This document shows, piece after piece, positions 8,525 through 16,375 of a stretch of DNA of 64,000 nt. A program made the translations under genes and the position numbers. Position 1 is the stretch's first letter. The number at the start of each line of letters is the position of its first letter. Under the pieces are notes generated by a model. That model did no database searches and was not told the origin of the DNA. It was given only the letters and a program-made list of their open reading frames with translations. The stretch covers positions 232,001 through 296,000 of the forward strand of contig NZ_CP129113.1 in NCBI RefSeq assembly GCF_030762805.1, written 5' to 3'. Source of the DNA: Aciduricibacillus chroicocephali. Its GTDB lineage: Bacteria; Bacillota; Bacilli; Bacillales; Amphibacillaceae.

Positions 8525-8815
8525 AGGAGGCTGGGACAGAAGTGTTTTAGCCTATAAAAAACTCGAACTAATGCAAAGAATAAAATTGCTTTAGTTCGGG
8601 TTTTTTCTTTATAGAGTATAAGTTCTCAAAAACACTTGGGGATAAGCCGCCACTGCGAAAAGAATGCTCGCTTTCACCCAAGGCCATAGTGCGACATCTG
8701 TTCAAGCTGCCTTTTCCGTCGCTTACTCCGGCGGGGATGCAACCGGTGCCTAGATGTTAACTGATGCATTCTTCGTTTTTTACATAAGCAATTTTGTTGT
8801 GTCGCTGCCTCCCCT
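8525..8815 (+). repeat. Dispersed repeat, copy A (about 290 bp)
   Basis: It begins 7 bases after a stop codon with GGAGGCTGGGACAGAAGTGT and ends with the imperfect inverse TGTCGCTGCCTCCC (8800-8813). It shares most of its first 200 bases with the element at 49237-49841, including GCGAAAAGAATGCTCGC and GCGACATCTGTTCAAGCT. The gap to the next gene holds nothing else. Confidence 0.8.
8562..8606 (+). terminator. Terminator inside repeat copy A
   Basis: Arms 8562-8576 and 8586-8600 pair almost perfectly and are followed by six T residues. It would end the transcript of the secreted-protein gene. The same hairpin is present in copy B. Confidence 0.8.
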
Positions 8816-8837
8816 TCTTCTAGATTCAGCAAATTCG

Positions 8838-9746
8838 CTAGATTTCAGCGATACTAGTAAGCTTTCCTTTTTTCCGTTTTACAGTCTTTATATTTGTAAT
8901 AAATACGCCAGTTAGTACGATCATACTGCCGCCAATTTGATATATACTCGGAGTTTCGCCAAGGAAGATCCAGGCGATGAAATAGGAAATGGCTGGTGTC
9001 AGATAGAGTGAGCTCGTAGCTTCGGTGGCACCGGTTTTGGATGTGACATAAGCAAGGGCGAAGTACGGAACCACTGTCGGAAAAATGCCGAGATAAACGA
9101 CTGTCAGTGTAGCATCAAACGGAGCTTTTGCTATTTCAGCGAATAAGCCTGGCGAGAAGATCAGCATGGAAATCGTCCCAGCCCAAATCGTATACATTGT
9201 AAATGGAAAGAAACCATAACGTTCAAGATAGCGATTCTGAAATACAAAATAGAAGCACTCTGCTATTGAGGCAATGAGTATAAACATAATACCAATGTGT
9301 AGTGCAGTTCCTCCATTACCCCCACCAATCGTAATTACGATAACCCCGATGAATGAAACAAGCGCGCCAAACCAGCCGTGAATTGGAAGCTTCACTTTAT
9401 GGAAAGCAAACGCAAGAATTGCTGTGAAAATAGGAGTCATGGAAACGAGAAGACTTGCAATTCCAGCACTAACAGTCTGTTCCCCAATATTTAGTCCGAT
9501 ATGATAGACGGTAAAAGCTAGAAAGCCTAGCAGCATAATGACAGGTAAATCTTTAAGCCGTGGTATTGGAGTTTTAACGAACAAAGAGACGATGAGTAGA
9601 ATACTTGATCCGATAAGCAATCTAAGGAGAGAAAGATGTTCAGGTGAGTAGGCAGAGAGGGCATGTCGAATCCCGGGAAATGCAGATCCCCAGAACAAAA
9701 TAGTAAAGAAATGTGCGGAGAAAATTTTCAGCTTGGTCATTTTCAT
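8838..9746 (-). CDS. EamA/DMT family transporter
   Basis: This 302-residue protein with about ten transmembrane helices is built from two EamA halves: residues about 8-140 beginning FFTILFWGSAFPGIRHAL, and about 150-285 ending in IYQIGGSMIVLTGVF. Family members export metabolites or amino acids. ATG 9746 follows GAGAGGAGTG on the minus strand. It is divergent from a MocR-type regulator whose promoter region holds repeated CCAACCAGTA motifs, so this exporter is the likely regulated gene. It resembles the EamA protein at 44510-45400 (shared WASAFPAIR-type start). The substrate cannot be told. Confidence 0.88.
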   Translation of the reverse strand: MKMTKLKIFSAHFFTILFWGSAFPGIRHALSAYSPEHLSLLRLLIGSSILLIVSLFVKTPIPRLKDLPVIMLLGFLAFTVYHIGLNIGEQTVSAGIASLLVSMTPIFTAILAFAFHKVKLPIHGWFGALVSFIGVIVITIGGGNGGTALHIGIMFILIASIAECFYFVFQNRYLERYGFFPFTMYTIWAGTISMLIFSPGLFAEIAKAPFDATLTVVYLGIFPTVVPYFALAYVTSKTGATEATSSLYLTPAISYFIAWIFLGETPSIYQIGGSMIVLTGVFITNIKTVKRKKGKLTSIAEI

Positions 9747-9770
9747 AGTTGGGTTACACTCCTCTCAATA

Positions 9771-9856
9771 CCAGCCAGTCGATTTGTTGATTTCCATATT
9801 AGCGTGGGTTTGCTAAAATGTCTCCAACCAGTAAACGGTGGAAAAACCAACCAGTA
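9771..9856 (+). promoter_or_regulatory. Divergent promoter with direct-repeat operator
   Basis: CCAACCAGTA occurs exactly at 9824-9833 and 9847-9856 (23-base step), with a relative CCAGCCAGTC at 9771-9780. A promoter TTTCCA (9791-9796), 17 bases, TGC-TAAAAT (9814-9819) faces the MocR gene. Direct repeats of this type are typical MocR/GabR sites. Confidence 0.55.
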
Positions 9857-9872
9857 TGAGGAGAATTGTTCG

Positions 9873-11279
9873 TTGAAACAGCCAAAATATATGCAAATCA
9901 TCATTTATATAAAAAGTAAAATTTCCAACGGAGAGTGGACAATCGGCAGTCCAATTCCAAGCCAAAGAATGCTCGCAAAGATGTTCAATGTAAATCGAAG
10001 TACTGTCATTACAGCTCTTGATGAACTGATGGCTGATGGACTCGTTACAGGCATTCCGGGAAAAGGGACAGTCGTTACGAACAACACTTGGACACTTATG
10101 GGGAAAGAGGCCATGGCAAATTGGGGTGATAGTGTTTCAAAAGGTATACACGAGGCAAGTATGTCGACGGTTCAGAAAATTAACGATGCCGAATCTGATT
10201 CAGGTCTCATCCAATTAAGTAAGGGTGAGCTTTCTCCAAATATTTTTCCCTTAGAACAAATGAAATTAATTATGCGTGAAGTGTCCGAACAACTGGAGCC
10301 ATTTGGTTATGAAGAGCCAAAGGGAAATCCGTCTCTACGTGAGGCAGTCAGCAATTACTTGGAAAATCGAGGGATGAAAGTGTCGCCATCTTCCATACTT
10401 ATAGTGTCCGGAGCCCTTCAGGCATTGCATCTTATCTCAATTGGATTGCTGCAAAAGGGCGCAGATGTAATGCTTGAACAGCCGTCTTATTTATACTCGC
10501 TTTCTGTCTTTCAATCGGCTGGCATGAATTTATGCGGGTTGCCAATGGATCGTGAAGGTTTAAAGCCAGAAGCACTCAAACAAATGAATGAGCACGGCAA
10601 AAATGTTCTTTACACAATCCCTTCCTTCCATAATCCGACAGGTGTTCTTATGACGAATAATCGAAGAATGCAAATTATCAAAGCCTGTGAGCACGAACGG
10701 CTGCCAATAATTGAAGATGATGTTTATCGTGATCTTTGGATTGATACGCCGCCTCCGCTGCCATTAAAAACGATGGATCGTCACGGCAACGTTCTTTATC
10801 TCGGAAGTTTGTCAAAAAGCCTGAGCCCAGGCTTGCGAATCGGTTGGCTCGTGGGACCCGAAGCAGTCATTGCTCGCCTTGCTGATTTGAAAATGCAATC
10901 TGACTATGGATCAAGCTCACTTAGCCAGCAAGTTGCTGCGAAATGGCTTTCAAGCGGAGCATATGACACACATATTGAGAGTGTGAGAAAGGAATTAAGA
11001 GAGCGTCGTAATATAGTCTTAAAATACTTGGAGAAGCATCTCGGTCAATTTGCTGATTGGGACATACCTGCTGGAGGATTTTTCATTCGTGTCCGGCTTC
11101 GACCAGAATTCCGGGTAGGCAAATTATTCCAGAAGGCGTATGCAAGTGGTGTCCTGCTGAACCCAGGGAGCATTTATGCTGAGCGTGACGGCCAGTATTT
11201 TCGGATTTCTTTTGCCTATGATGCGCTCAATAGGCTGGAAGAAGGAATTCAGAGAATCGGTATGCTTGTAAGAAGCTGA
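9873..11279 (+). CDS. MocR/GabR-type GntR regulator with aminotransferase domain
   Basis: The preferred start is TTG 9873 behind GAGGAGA (9857-9863), giving 468 residues. Upstream codons would translate the promoter and operator. The N-terminal GntR winged helix (about 1-70, SQRMLAKMFNVNRSTVI) is followed by a fold-type-I aminotransferase-like domain with YTIPSFHNPTG, EDDVYRDLW and PLP lysine K315 in GSLSKSLSPGLR. Such proteins sense an amine or PLP compound and repress or activate a divergent gene, here the EamA exporter. Repeats at the transcription start suggest autoregulation. Confidence 0.88.
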   Translation: MKQPKYMQIIIYIKSKISNGEWTIGSPIPSQRMLAKMFNVNRSTVITALDELMADGLVTGIPGKGTVVTNNTWTLMGKEAMANWGDSVSKGIHEASMSTVQKINDAESDSGLIQLSKGELSPNIFPLEQMKLIMREVSEQLEPFGYEEPKGNPSLREAVSNYLENRGMKVSPSSILIVSGALQALHLISIGLLQKGADVMLEQPSYLYSLSVFQSAGMNLCGLPMDREGLKPEALKQMNEHGKNVLYTIPSFHNPTGVLMTNNRRMQIIKACEHERLPIIEDDVYRDLWIDTPPPLPLKTMDRHGNVLYLGSLSKSLSPGLRIGWLVGPEAVIARLADLKMQSDYGSSSLSQQVAAKWLSSGAYDTHIESVRKELRERRNIVLKYLEKHLGQFADWDIPAGGFFIRVRLRPEFRVGKLFQKAYASGVLLNPGSIYAERDGQYFRISFAYDALNRLEEGIQRIGMLVRS

Positions 11280-11316
11280 TTTGTTTTAACTGCACGAGAG
11301 CCGGGAAATTGTTCTC

Positions 11317-11322
11317 TATAAT
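11317..11322 (+). promoter_or_regulatory. Possible -10 box before the C26 peptidase gene
   Basis: TATAAT 25 bases before the start ATG. No convincing -35 box lies at the right spacing. Confidence 0.35.
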
Positions 11323-11346
11323 GAATTGTAAAATGGAGGGGAAGAC

Positions 11347-12078
11347 ATGGCTGAGAAAAAACCGATCATAGGTGTCTCCGCAGATATTGGAGTAGAAGAG
11401 GCGAGCAATTTTCCAGGACACAGGCAGACTTTTGTCTATGAGGACTACGTAAAAGCTGTTGAAGCTGCCGGCGGCGTGCCGATTGTTCTACCAGTAACAA
11501 GAGATGAAGAAATAATCAAGCAGCATGCAGAAGAAATTGACGGCCTGCTTCTGTCAGGCGGGGTTGATATCAACCCTCTTGAATATGGAGAAGAGCCGCT
11601 TGAGAATCAAGGTGCAATTTTTCCGGAACGTGATGAATTTGAAATTGCCCTTGTGAAAGCTGTTATTGAACTGGAGAAACCCGTTTTCGCAATCTGTCGT
11701 GGAATTCAAATCATGAATATTGCATACGGAGGAACCCTTTATCAAGATCTCGAATATGCTCCTGAGCATACGCTTAAACACCAACAAGGATCAGGACGTC
11801 CGGGAGATGAGAGTCATACTGTTTTTGTTGAAAAGGGTTCCTGGCTTCATGGTATCTTTGGTGAGGAAGTTAGGACGAATTCATTCCATCACCAAGCAAT
11901 CAAAGATGTCGCAGCCGGGTTCAAAGTGACAGCAAAATCAAAAGACGGAATTATAGAAGGAATTGAGAAAGAAGGAGACTGCTCCATCGTAGGGGTGCAA
12001 TGGCATCCGGAACGAATGGCAGATGAGCGAGATGATATGCTAAGGCTGTTTAAGCATTTGGTGAAAGAAGCAAGCTAA
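11347..12078 (+). CDS. Class I glutamine amidotransferase-like hydrolase, peptidase C26 (PuuD-like)
   Basis: This 243-residue member of the gamma-glutamyl-gamma-aminobutyrate hydrolase family has nucleophile C117 in FAICRGIQIMN. It also has the SGGVDINP oxyanion segment and the catalytic His-Glu in GVQWHPE. Known relatives cleave gamma-glutamyl amides such as gamma-Glu-GABA in putrescine breakdown. No other putrescine gene is nearby, so the substrate is open. ATG 11347 follows GGAGGGGAAG. It ends at a strong terminator shared with the small convergent gene. Confidence 0.88.
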   Translation: MAEKKPIIGVSADIGVEEASNFPGHRQTFVYEDYVKAVEAAGGVPIVLPVTRDEEIIKQHAEEIDGLLLSGGVDINPLEYGEEPLENQGAIFPERDEFEIALVKAVIELEKPVFAICRGIQIMNIAYGGTLYQDLEYAPEHTLKHQQGSGRPGDESHTVFVEKGSWLHGIFGEEVRTNSFHHQAIKDVAAGFKVTAKSKDGIIEGIEKEGDCSIVGVQWHPERMADERDDMLRLFKHLVKEAS

Positions 12079-12089
12079 AGAAAAAGAGG

Positions 12090-12130
12090 ACGAACCTCAT
12101 GCCATACGGCATGAGGTTCGTTTTATTTTA
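12090..12130 (+). terminator. Bidirectional terminator
   Basis: Arms 12090-12103 and 12108-12121 pair perfectly around ATAC, with TTTTATTTTA after it. It lies between convergent genes. Confidence 0.9.
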
Positions 12131-12334
12131 GTCCTGTTTGTCTTCATCAAGGAATGATGCTCTAGCCTGTTTGTGTTTGTCGATCTTTTCGAATTTATCA
12201 ATCTGACCTGCGTTTTCAATATCTCCTGTTGCTTTATACCCTGCAATTTCCTTGTCGGAAGTTGTACCGTAAAGCCCCATGCCGCCTAATTCCACATTGA
12301 TTTTTTCATTTCTTTCATTATTCTTATTGGCCAA
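12128..12334 (-). CDS. Small hydrophilic protein of unknown function
   Basis: This 68-residue protein starts at TTG 12334 behind a near-perfect ribosome site, AGGAGGTGATC. It is strongly charged with no hydrophobic stretch. The core reads LGGMGLYGTTSDKEIAGY and the tail is rich in K, D and E. I do not recognise the family; the size and composition recall small stress or spore proteins, but no signature supports that. It is convergent with the C26 hydrolase and divergent from tspO. The strong ribosome site makes a real gene likely. Confidence 0.65.
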   Translation of the reverse strand: MANKNNERNEKINVELGGMGLYGTTSDKEIAGYKATGDIENAGQIDKFEKIDKHKQARASFLDEDKQD

Positions 12335-12456
12335 TCAGATCACCTCCTGTACTTTTCTCTAAATACTATGTCCAAACTAATCCATAACATTTGCAGAAAA
12401 TGTGTCTAGCCTGTTTTGTACAATTTCAGGGAATGTTAAATTCAGGAGGCGATACT

Positions 12457-12960
12457 ATGGAAATCTTCAAGGTGAATGGAAAACTGAACGGTAAGAAATT
12501 GGCTCTTAGCGTACTCGTGCCTGTAGCTGGAGGGGCACTCGTCGGTTGGTTAGCCAATAAGGATTCAAAGCAGGATTATGCAAAACTTGAGAAGCCTGCA
12601 TTCTCCCCGCCACCGTCAGTATTTCCTGTTGTCTGGACAGGACTCTACACAAAAATGGGATTGGCGCGATATCGAATTGCGGAGAAGGCGGAACAGATGA
12701 ATGCCAAGTCAGAAAGTCTTCTTGTATACAACACCCAGCTAGGTTTGAATTTTCTATGGTCATTCCTTTTCTTCAAATGGAACTTACGGGGAACTGCGCT
12801 TATAGAGATGACGATTCTTCTTGGAGCAATTCTTATGACAATGTGGAAATTTTATGAGGAAGATCGACTCGCAGGGCTTATGATGACTCCATATCTGGGT
12901 TGGGTAGGTTTTGCACTTGCTTTGAATTATTCAATTTGGTCTATGAACAAGCAGAAGTAA
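12457..12960 (+). CDS. tspO: TspO/MBR family protein
   Basis: The preferred start is ATG 12457 behind AGGAGGC (12444-12450), giving 167 residues, the usual TspO length. There are five membrane helices. The signature KPAFSPPPSVFPVVWTGLY lies at about residues 46-64, and the W-rich helix ends NFLWSFLFFKWNL. TspO proteins bind tetrapyrroles such as protoporphyrin IX and are linked to stress responses; the transport role is disputed. It is a single gene with the racemase gene 37 bases downstream behind its own -10 box. Confidence 0.9.
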   Translation: MEIFKVNGKLNGKKLALSVLVPVAGGALVGWLANKDSKQDYAKLEKPAFSPPPSVFPVVWTGLYTKMGLARYRIAEKAEQMNAKSESLLVYNTQLGLNFLWSFLFFKWNLRGTALIEMTILLGAILMTMWKFYEEDRLAGLMMTPYLGWVGFALALNYSIWSMNKQK

Positions 12961-12966
12961 TTTAAA

Positions 12967-12975
12967 TGTTATAAT
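12967..12975 (+). promoter_or_regulatory. Extended -10 promoter element
   Basis: TGT-TATAAT at 12967-12975, 22 bases before the racemase start. It suggests an internal promoter after tspO. Confidence 0.4.
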
Positions 12976-12997
12976 TGGTTAAATATGGAGGGTTATT

Positions 12998-13714
12998 ATG
13001 AGGAAAGTAGGTATCATTGGCGGAACAGGACCAGAGGCGACGGTGGACTATTACCAGTCCATCATCGCCGAATATCAAAATCGGATTGGCAGTAAAGAAG
13101 ACTTGCCTGAGTTGGTAATTAACAGTATTAATATGTACAAAATTTTTAATTTACTGGAAGAGGATGAAAAGTCCGAGCTAGTTGACTATCTTGTTGAAGC
13201 GATTCAATCTTTGGAGCGTGCGGGAGTTGATTTTGCGGTCCTCTCTGCAAATACTGCACATATTGTTTTTGAAGAAGTTGAGAAGAGGGTTTCCATTCCG
13301 CTCATTAGCATGATTCAGGCGGCTTCTGCAAAAGCGAAGGAATTGGGACTACAGAAAGTCGGTTTGATTGGCACAGGTTTTACAATGGCAAGTGATTTCT
13401 ATGAGAATGCATTTTCAAAAAACAATCAGGAAATCATTGTTCCTAGTAAAGAAGACCAGGATTATATTCATCGCAAGATTGTTGATGAATTGGAACAAGG
13501 GATAGTCAAAGAAGAGACAAAGTCCAGATTCCTGAAAATCATTCGTAAGATGGTCGCTGAACAGAAGGCAGAAGGGATCATTCTTGGATGTACCGAGTTG
13601 CCTCTTATGATTAAAGAGAGTGATCTCGACGTTCCTGCATTAAATACGACGGCCATTCATGTTAATCGGATACTTGATGCAGTGCTTGGGGCAGGAGAGA
13701 GTATCGATGACTAA
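12998..13714 (+). CDS. Aspartate/glutamate racemase family protein
   Basis: This 238-residue protein has the family opening RKVGIIGGTGPEATVDYY. These racemases invert the alpha carbon of Asp or Glu with two facing cysteines and no cofactor. The second cysteine is present (C198 in LGCTELPLM). The first position is alanine, A84 in SANTAH, where classical members have Cys and E. coli YgeA has Thr. The enzyme may therefore be one-sided, slow or devoted to another reaction. ATG 12998 follows GGAGGG. It overlaps the isochorismatase-like gene by 8 bases, so the two are coupled. Confidence 0.85.
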   Translation: MRKVGIIGGTGPEATVDYYQSIIAEYQNRIGSKEDLPELVINSINMYKIFNLLEEDEKSELVDYLVEAIQSLERAGVDFAVLSANTAHIVFEEVEKRVSIPLISMIQAASAKAKELGLQKVGLIGTGFTMASDFYENAFSKNNQEIIVPSKEDQDYIHRKIVDELEQGIVKEETKSRFLKIIRKMVAEQKAEGIILGCTELPLMIKESDLDVPALNTTAIHVNRILDAVLGAGESIDD

Positions 13715-14252
13715 TGAAAAGGCATTAATTCTCGTTGATGTACAGCAAGGATTCGATGATCCGAAGTGGGGAACAAGAAACAATTTGCATGCGGAAGAAA
13801 ACATTGCTCAACTGCTGGCTTATGGAAGAGAGCAGGACTGGCTGATTATTCATGCGCAACATCTTTCTAAAGAGGAATGTTCTCCACTCCACCCTGCTAA
13901 GCCAGGGGTTGCTTTTAAACAGTTCGCTCAGCCGCTGCCTCATGAAAAGATTGTGCAGAAACATGTGAATAGCGCATTCATCGGAACAGACCTTGAAGTC
14001 TATCTTAGAGAACATTCAATTGAAAAGAATATTATTGTCGGCCTGACAACCCCTCATTGTGTTTCCACAACTGCCAGGATGAGCGGTAATCTAGGATTCG
14101 CTACAATTGTAGTCGAAGATGCGACAGCTGCTTTTCCACTCATGAACCACAAGGGTCAGTTTTTCTCGGCTGAAGTGGTTCATGAAAATGCTTTAGCATC
14201 CTTGTGCAATGAGTTTGCTGAAATTAAGAAAACTAAGGATCTGATAAAGTAA
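13707..14252 (+). CDS. Isochorismatase-like cysteine hydrolase
   Basis: The preferred start is ATG 13707 inside the preceding stop (ATGACTAA) with AGGAGAGA at 13693, giving 181 residues. The triad of the family is visible: D11 in ALILVDVQ, a lysine in VQKHVNSAF near 88, and C118 in LTTPHCVST. The fold hydrolyses amides such as nicotinamide or carbamoyl groups; lack of the nicotinamidase metal site argues for a general hydrolase. It is coupled to the Asp/Glu racemase gene, hinting at a shared amino-acid or amide pathway. Confidence 0.85.
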   Translation: MTNEKALILVDVQQGFDDPKWGTRNNLHAEENIAQLLAYGREQDWLIIHAQHLSKEECSPLHPAKPGVAFKQFAQPLPHEKIVQKHVNSAFIGTDLEVYLREHSIEKNIIVGLTTPHCVSTTARMSGNLGFATIVVEDATAAFPLMNHKGQFFSAEVVHENALASLCNEFAEIKKTKDLIK

Positions 14253-14274
14253 ATAGAGAAAGTGGGTAAAAGTT

Positions 14275-14736
14275 ATGGAGAATAAATCAGTTGTTGCACT
14301 TTGGTCAGCTTACAAAGAGAATTATCTAGATGCGCCTGAATCATATGAGGCTTGGGGATTTGGTGACTCGCCAGCGATGGCAGATGATTTGGCAAGGCTT
14401 GTAGTGGAGGGCACTAAAACTGCCACTGCTTCAAACCATGCACTCTACGAAATTGAACAGGAGCCGCTTCCTGTGCCAGGTCTAATTAATATCATTCTGG
14501 ATGGCCAAGGGAAAGCAGTTGCTGTTATCGAAACGACAAATGTGCAAGTCATGCCATTTCATGAAGTTACAGAAGAGCATGCATATTTGGAAGGGGAAGG
14601 TGACCGTTCGTTAGCATATTGGCGATCTGTTCATGAATCATTTTTTAAAAAAGAACTTGAAGCAAATGGCTTGGTATTCAATGAAGATATGCTCGTCGTC
14701 TGCGAACGTTTTAAAGTTGTTATGATACCCGAATAA
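14275..14736 (+). CDS. ASCH domain protein
   Basis: This 153-residue protein has the ASCH fold, a PUA-like barrel thought to bind RNA or modified nucleosides. The motif VVEGTKTATAS (about 42-52) carries the conserved G-x-K-T. The C-terminal half WRSVHESFFKKEL and MLVVCERFKVV is typical of single-domain bacterial ASCH proteins, some of which hydrolyse N4-acetylcytidine. It follows the isochorismatase gene by 22 bases behind AAAGTGGG and may be the third gene of that operon. Confidence 0.85.
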   Translation: MENKSVVALWSAYKENYLDAPESYEAWGFGDSPAMADDLARLVVEGTKTATASNHALYEIEQEPLPVPGLINIILDGQGKAVAVIETTNVQVMPFHEVTEEHAYLEGEGDRSLAYWRSVHESFFKKELEANGLVFNEDMLVVCERFKVVMIPE

Positions 14737-14790
14737 AGTGACAGAACCCCTGAATTCACAAGGTTTCCTGGCAATTTGCAGAAACTTCTA

Positions 14791-14796
14791 TATAAT
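14791..14796 (+). promoter_or_regulatory. Possible -10 box before the PhnA-like gene
   Basis: TATAAT 38 bases before the ATG, in a gap with no terminator. The -35 region is weak. Confidence 0.35.
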
Positions 14797-14833
14797 GAGA
14801 TGAAATACATAGCTTATTGGAAGGGGCGAGAAT

Positions 14834-15166
14834 ATGTCAGGTATTCCAAGTTGTCCATCCTGCAATTCTGATTATGCCTATGAAGACCGCGGACTGTTTG
14901 TCTGTCCGGAATGTGCTCATGAATGGTCTGGTGAGGCGGCAGAATCTGAAAGTACATATGTGAAAGATGCTAATGGCAACATGCTTCAGGATGGAGATAC
15001 AGTCACAGTCATTAAGGACCTTAAAGTAAAAGGAAGCTCTTCCGTTCTAAAGATTGGAACGAAAGTGAAAAATATTCGTCTTGTGGAAGGTGACCACGAT
15101 ATCGACTGCAAAATACCGGGATTCGGTCCGATGCAGCTGAAGTCGGAATTTGTAAAGAAAGTGTAG
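14834..15166 (+). CDS. PhnA-like (YjdM) zinc-ribbon protein
   Basis: This 110-residue protein has an N-terminal zinc ribbon with cysteine pairs CPSC (7-10) and CPEC (24-27). A compact PhnA beta domain follows, with [20 protein letters not shown] and [20 protein letters not shown]. Despite the old name (alkylphosphonate uptake), the family is widespread without phn genes and its role is unknown. There are no phosphonate genes here. ATG 14834 follows GGAAGGGGCG. Confidence 0.9.
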   Translation: MSGIPSCPSCNSDYAYEDRGLFVCPECAHEWSGEAAESESTYVKDANGNMLQDGDTVTVIKDLKVKGSSSVLKIGTKVKNIRLVEGDHDIDCKIPGFGPMQLKSEFVKKV

Positions 15167-15182
15167 TTGCATACATAGTGAA

Positions 15183-15234
15183 AAGAAGCTGCTCCATCGG
15201 TCTTTTGCGACCGATGGAGCAGCTTCTTTTATTT
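15183..15234 (+). terminator. Bidirectional terminator
   Basis: Perfect 20-bp arms 15183-15202 and 15209-15228 with a T tail, between convergent genes. Confidence 0.9.
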
Positions 15235-15242
15235 ATTATCTT

Positions 15243-16115
15243 TTATCCAAAGAACATTTTAAGGAAGTCTTTTGGAACATCAGATTCGAAGCGCAATGTC
15301 TTGCCTGTTTTCGGATGGACAAAGCTGATCGCATAGGCGTGTAAACCAAGCCGGCGAAGCGGATTGAGTCGTGCGCCATACTTCTTGTCGCCTACGACTG
15401 GATGACCAATATCCTGCATATGAACACGAATCTGATTCTTACGTCCGGTTTCCAGATTTACTTCCAGCAGAGACATATCACGGGATGCCTTTGCGACTTT
15501 ATAATGTGTAATCGCCTTTTTCCCGCCGTTATCCTTCTGGCTGGAATGCATTTTATGGGCAGGCCCTTTGCCCTCTGTAAGCCATGAACTGATTGTACCG
15601 TCTTTGGCAACATGACCTTCGACAAGGGCCAAGTATGTGCGCTCTTTAACGTTTTCTTTCCAGGCATTTTGTAGTGCTTGTTGTGTTTCTTTATTCTTTG
15701 CAAAGATAAGCAGACCTGATGTATCTCGATCAAGACGGTGAACGATAAACAGCTGGCGCTTTGGTTGGGTTCTTCTGAGGTAATAAGTCAGCTCACGATA
15801 AGCGGTTGCCTGCTTCTCTGTATCAGTTGCAATTGTCAACAGTCCGGCAGCTTTCTCGACGACCATGAGATCTTCATCTTCATAGACAATTTCAACTCCG
15901 CGGAGCTTGACATCTTCTGGTACGACACGATTTTTAATTTGTACCTTGTCTCCCGGTTGCAGCTTTTCATTAAACTGTGTCGTCACTTTACCGTTTAGAA
16001 CTACTTGGCCACGACTGAGTATCGACTTTACCGAGTTACGGCTCTTGCCGGAAAGTGCTTTATAAAGGAACTTTAAAAGTTCATCTTGTTCATTAATTCT
16101 CCATTCATTTGCCAT
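15243..16115 (-). CDS. RluA/RluD-family 23S rRNA pseudouridine synthase
   Basis: This 290-residue enzyme has an S4 RNA-binding domain at about 15-75 (SVKSILSRGQVVLNGK), then the catalytic domain with aspartate in HRLDRDTSGLL near residue 130. The NQIRVHMQDIGHPVVGD motif follows. It isomerises specific uridines in structured RNA. Bacillaceae carry several paralogues and I cannot say which rRNA position it modifies. ATG 16115 follows AGAGGATG at a somewhat long spacing. Confidence 0.92.
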   Translation of the reverse strand: MANEWRINEQDELLKFLYKALSGKSRNSVKSILSRGQVVLNGKVTTQFNEKLQPGDKVQIKNRVVPEDVKLRGVEIVYEDEDLMVVEKAAGLLTIATDTEKQATAYRELTYYLRRTQPKRQLFIVHRLDRDTSGLLIFAKNKETQQALQNAWKENVKERTYLALVEGHVAKDGTISSWLTEGKGPAHKMHSSQKDNGGKKAITHYKVAKASRDMSLLEVNLETGRKNQIRVHMQDIGHPVVGDKKYGARLNPLRRLGLHAYAISFVHPKTGKTLRFESDVPKDFLKMFFG

Positions 16116-16290
16116 GGATCGTATTCATCCTCTGTTTTGCAGTTTTCATCATTATACCACCGCAAGTGAGTCCAATACAGCTTGGCACTATTTGGGGGAT
16201 TGGACTTCAGTAAAATTTTGAGCCAACCTCTGATATGTTGCTTTCTCGTATATATGTGCATATTCCCAAATAAGTGACCTTGAATTTATA

Positions 16291-16319
16291 TTGACGTTTG
16301 TATATCTGACGAGTATAAT
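16291..16319 (+). promoter_or_regulatory. Near-consensus sigma-A promoter
   Basis: TTGACG (16291-16296), a 17-base spacer, TATAAT (16314-16319). It drives the exporter-PadR pair. Direct repeats AATTAAAG at 16336-16343 and 16350-16357 just downstream are candidate repressor contacts. Confidence 0.8.
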
Positions 16320-16375
16320 TTCTTTTCGTTACTCTAATTAAAGTAATTCAATTAAAGAAGAAAGGGTTGTTAAAT

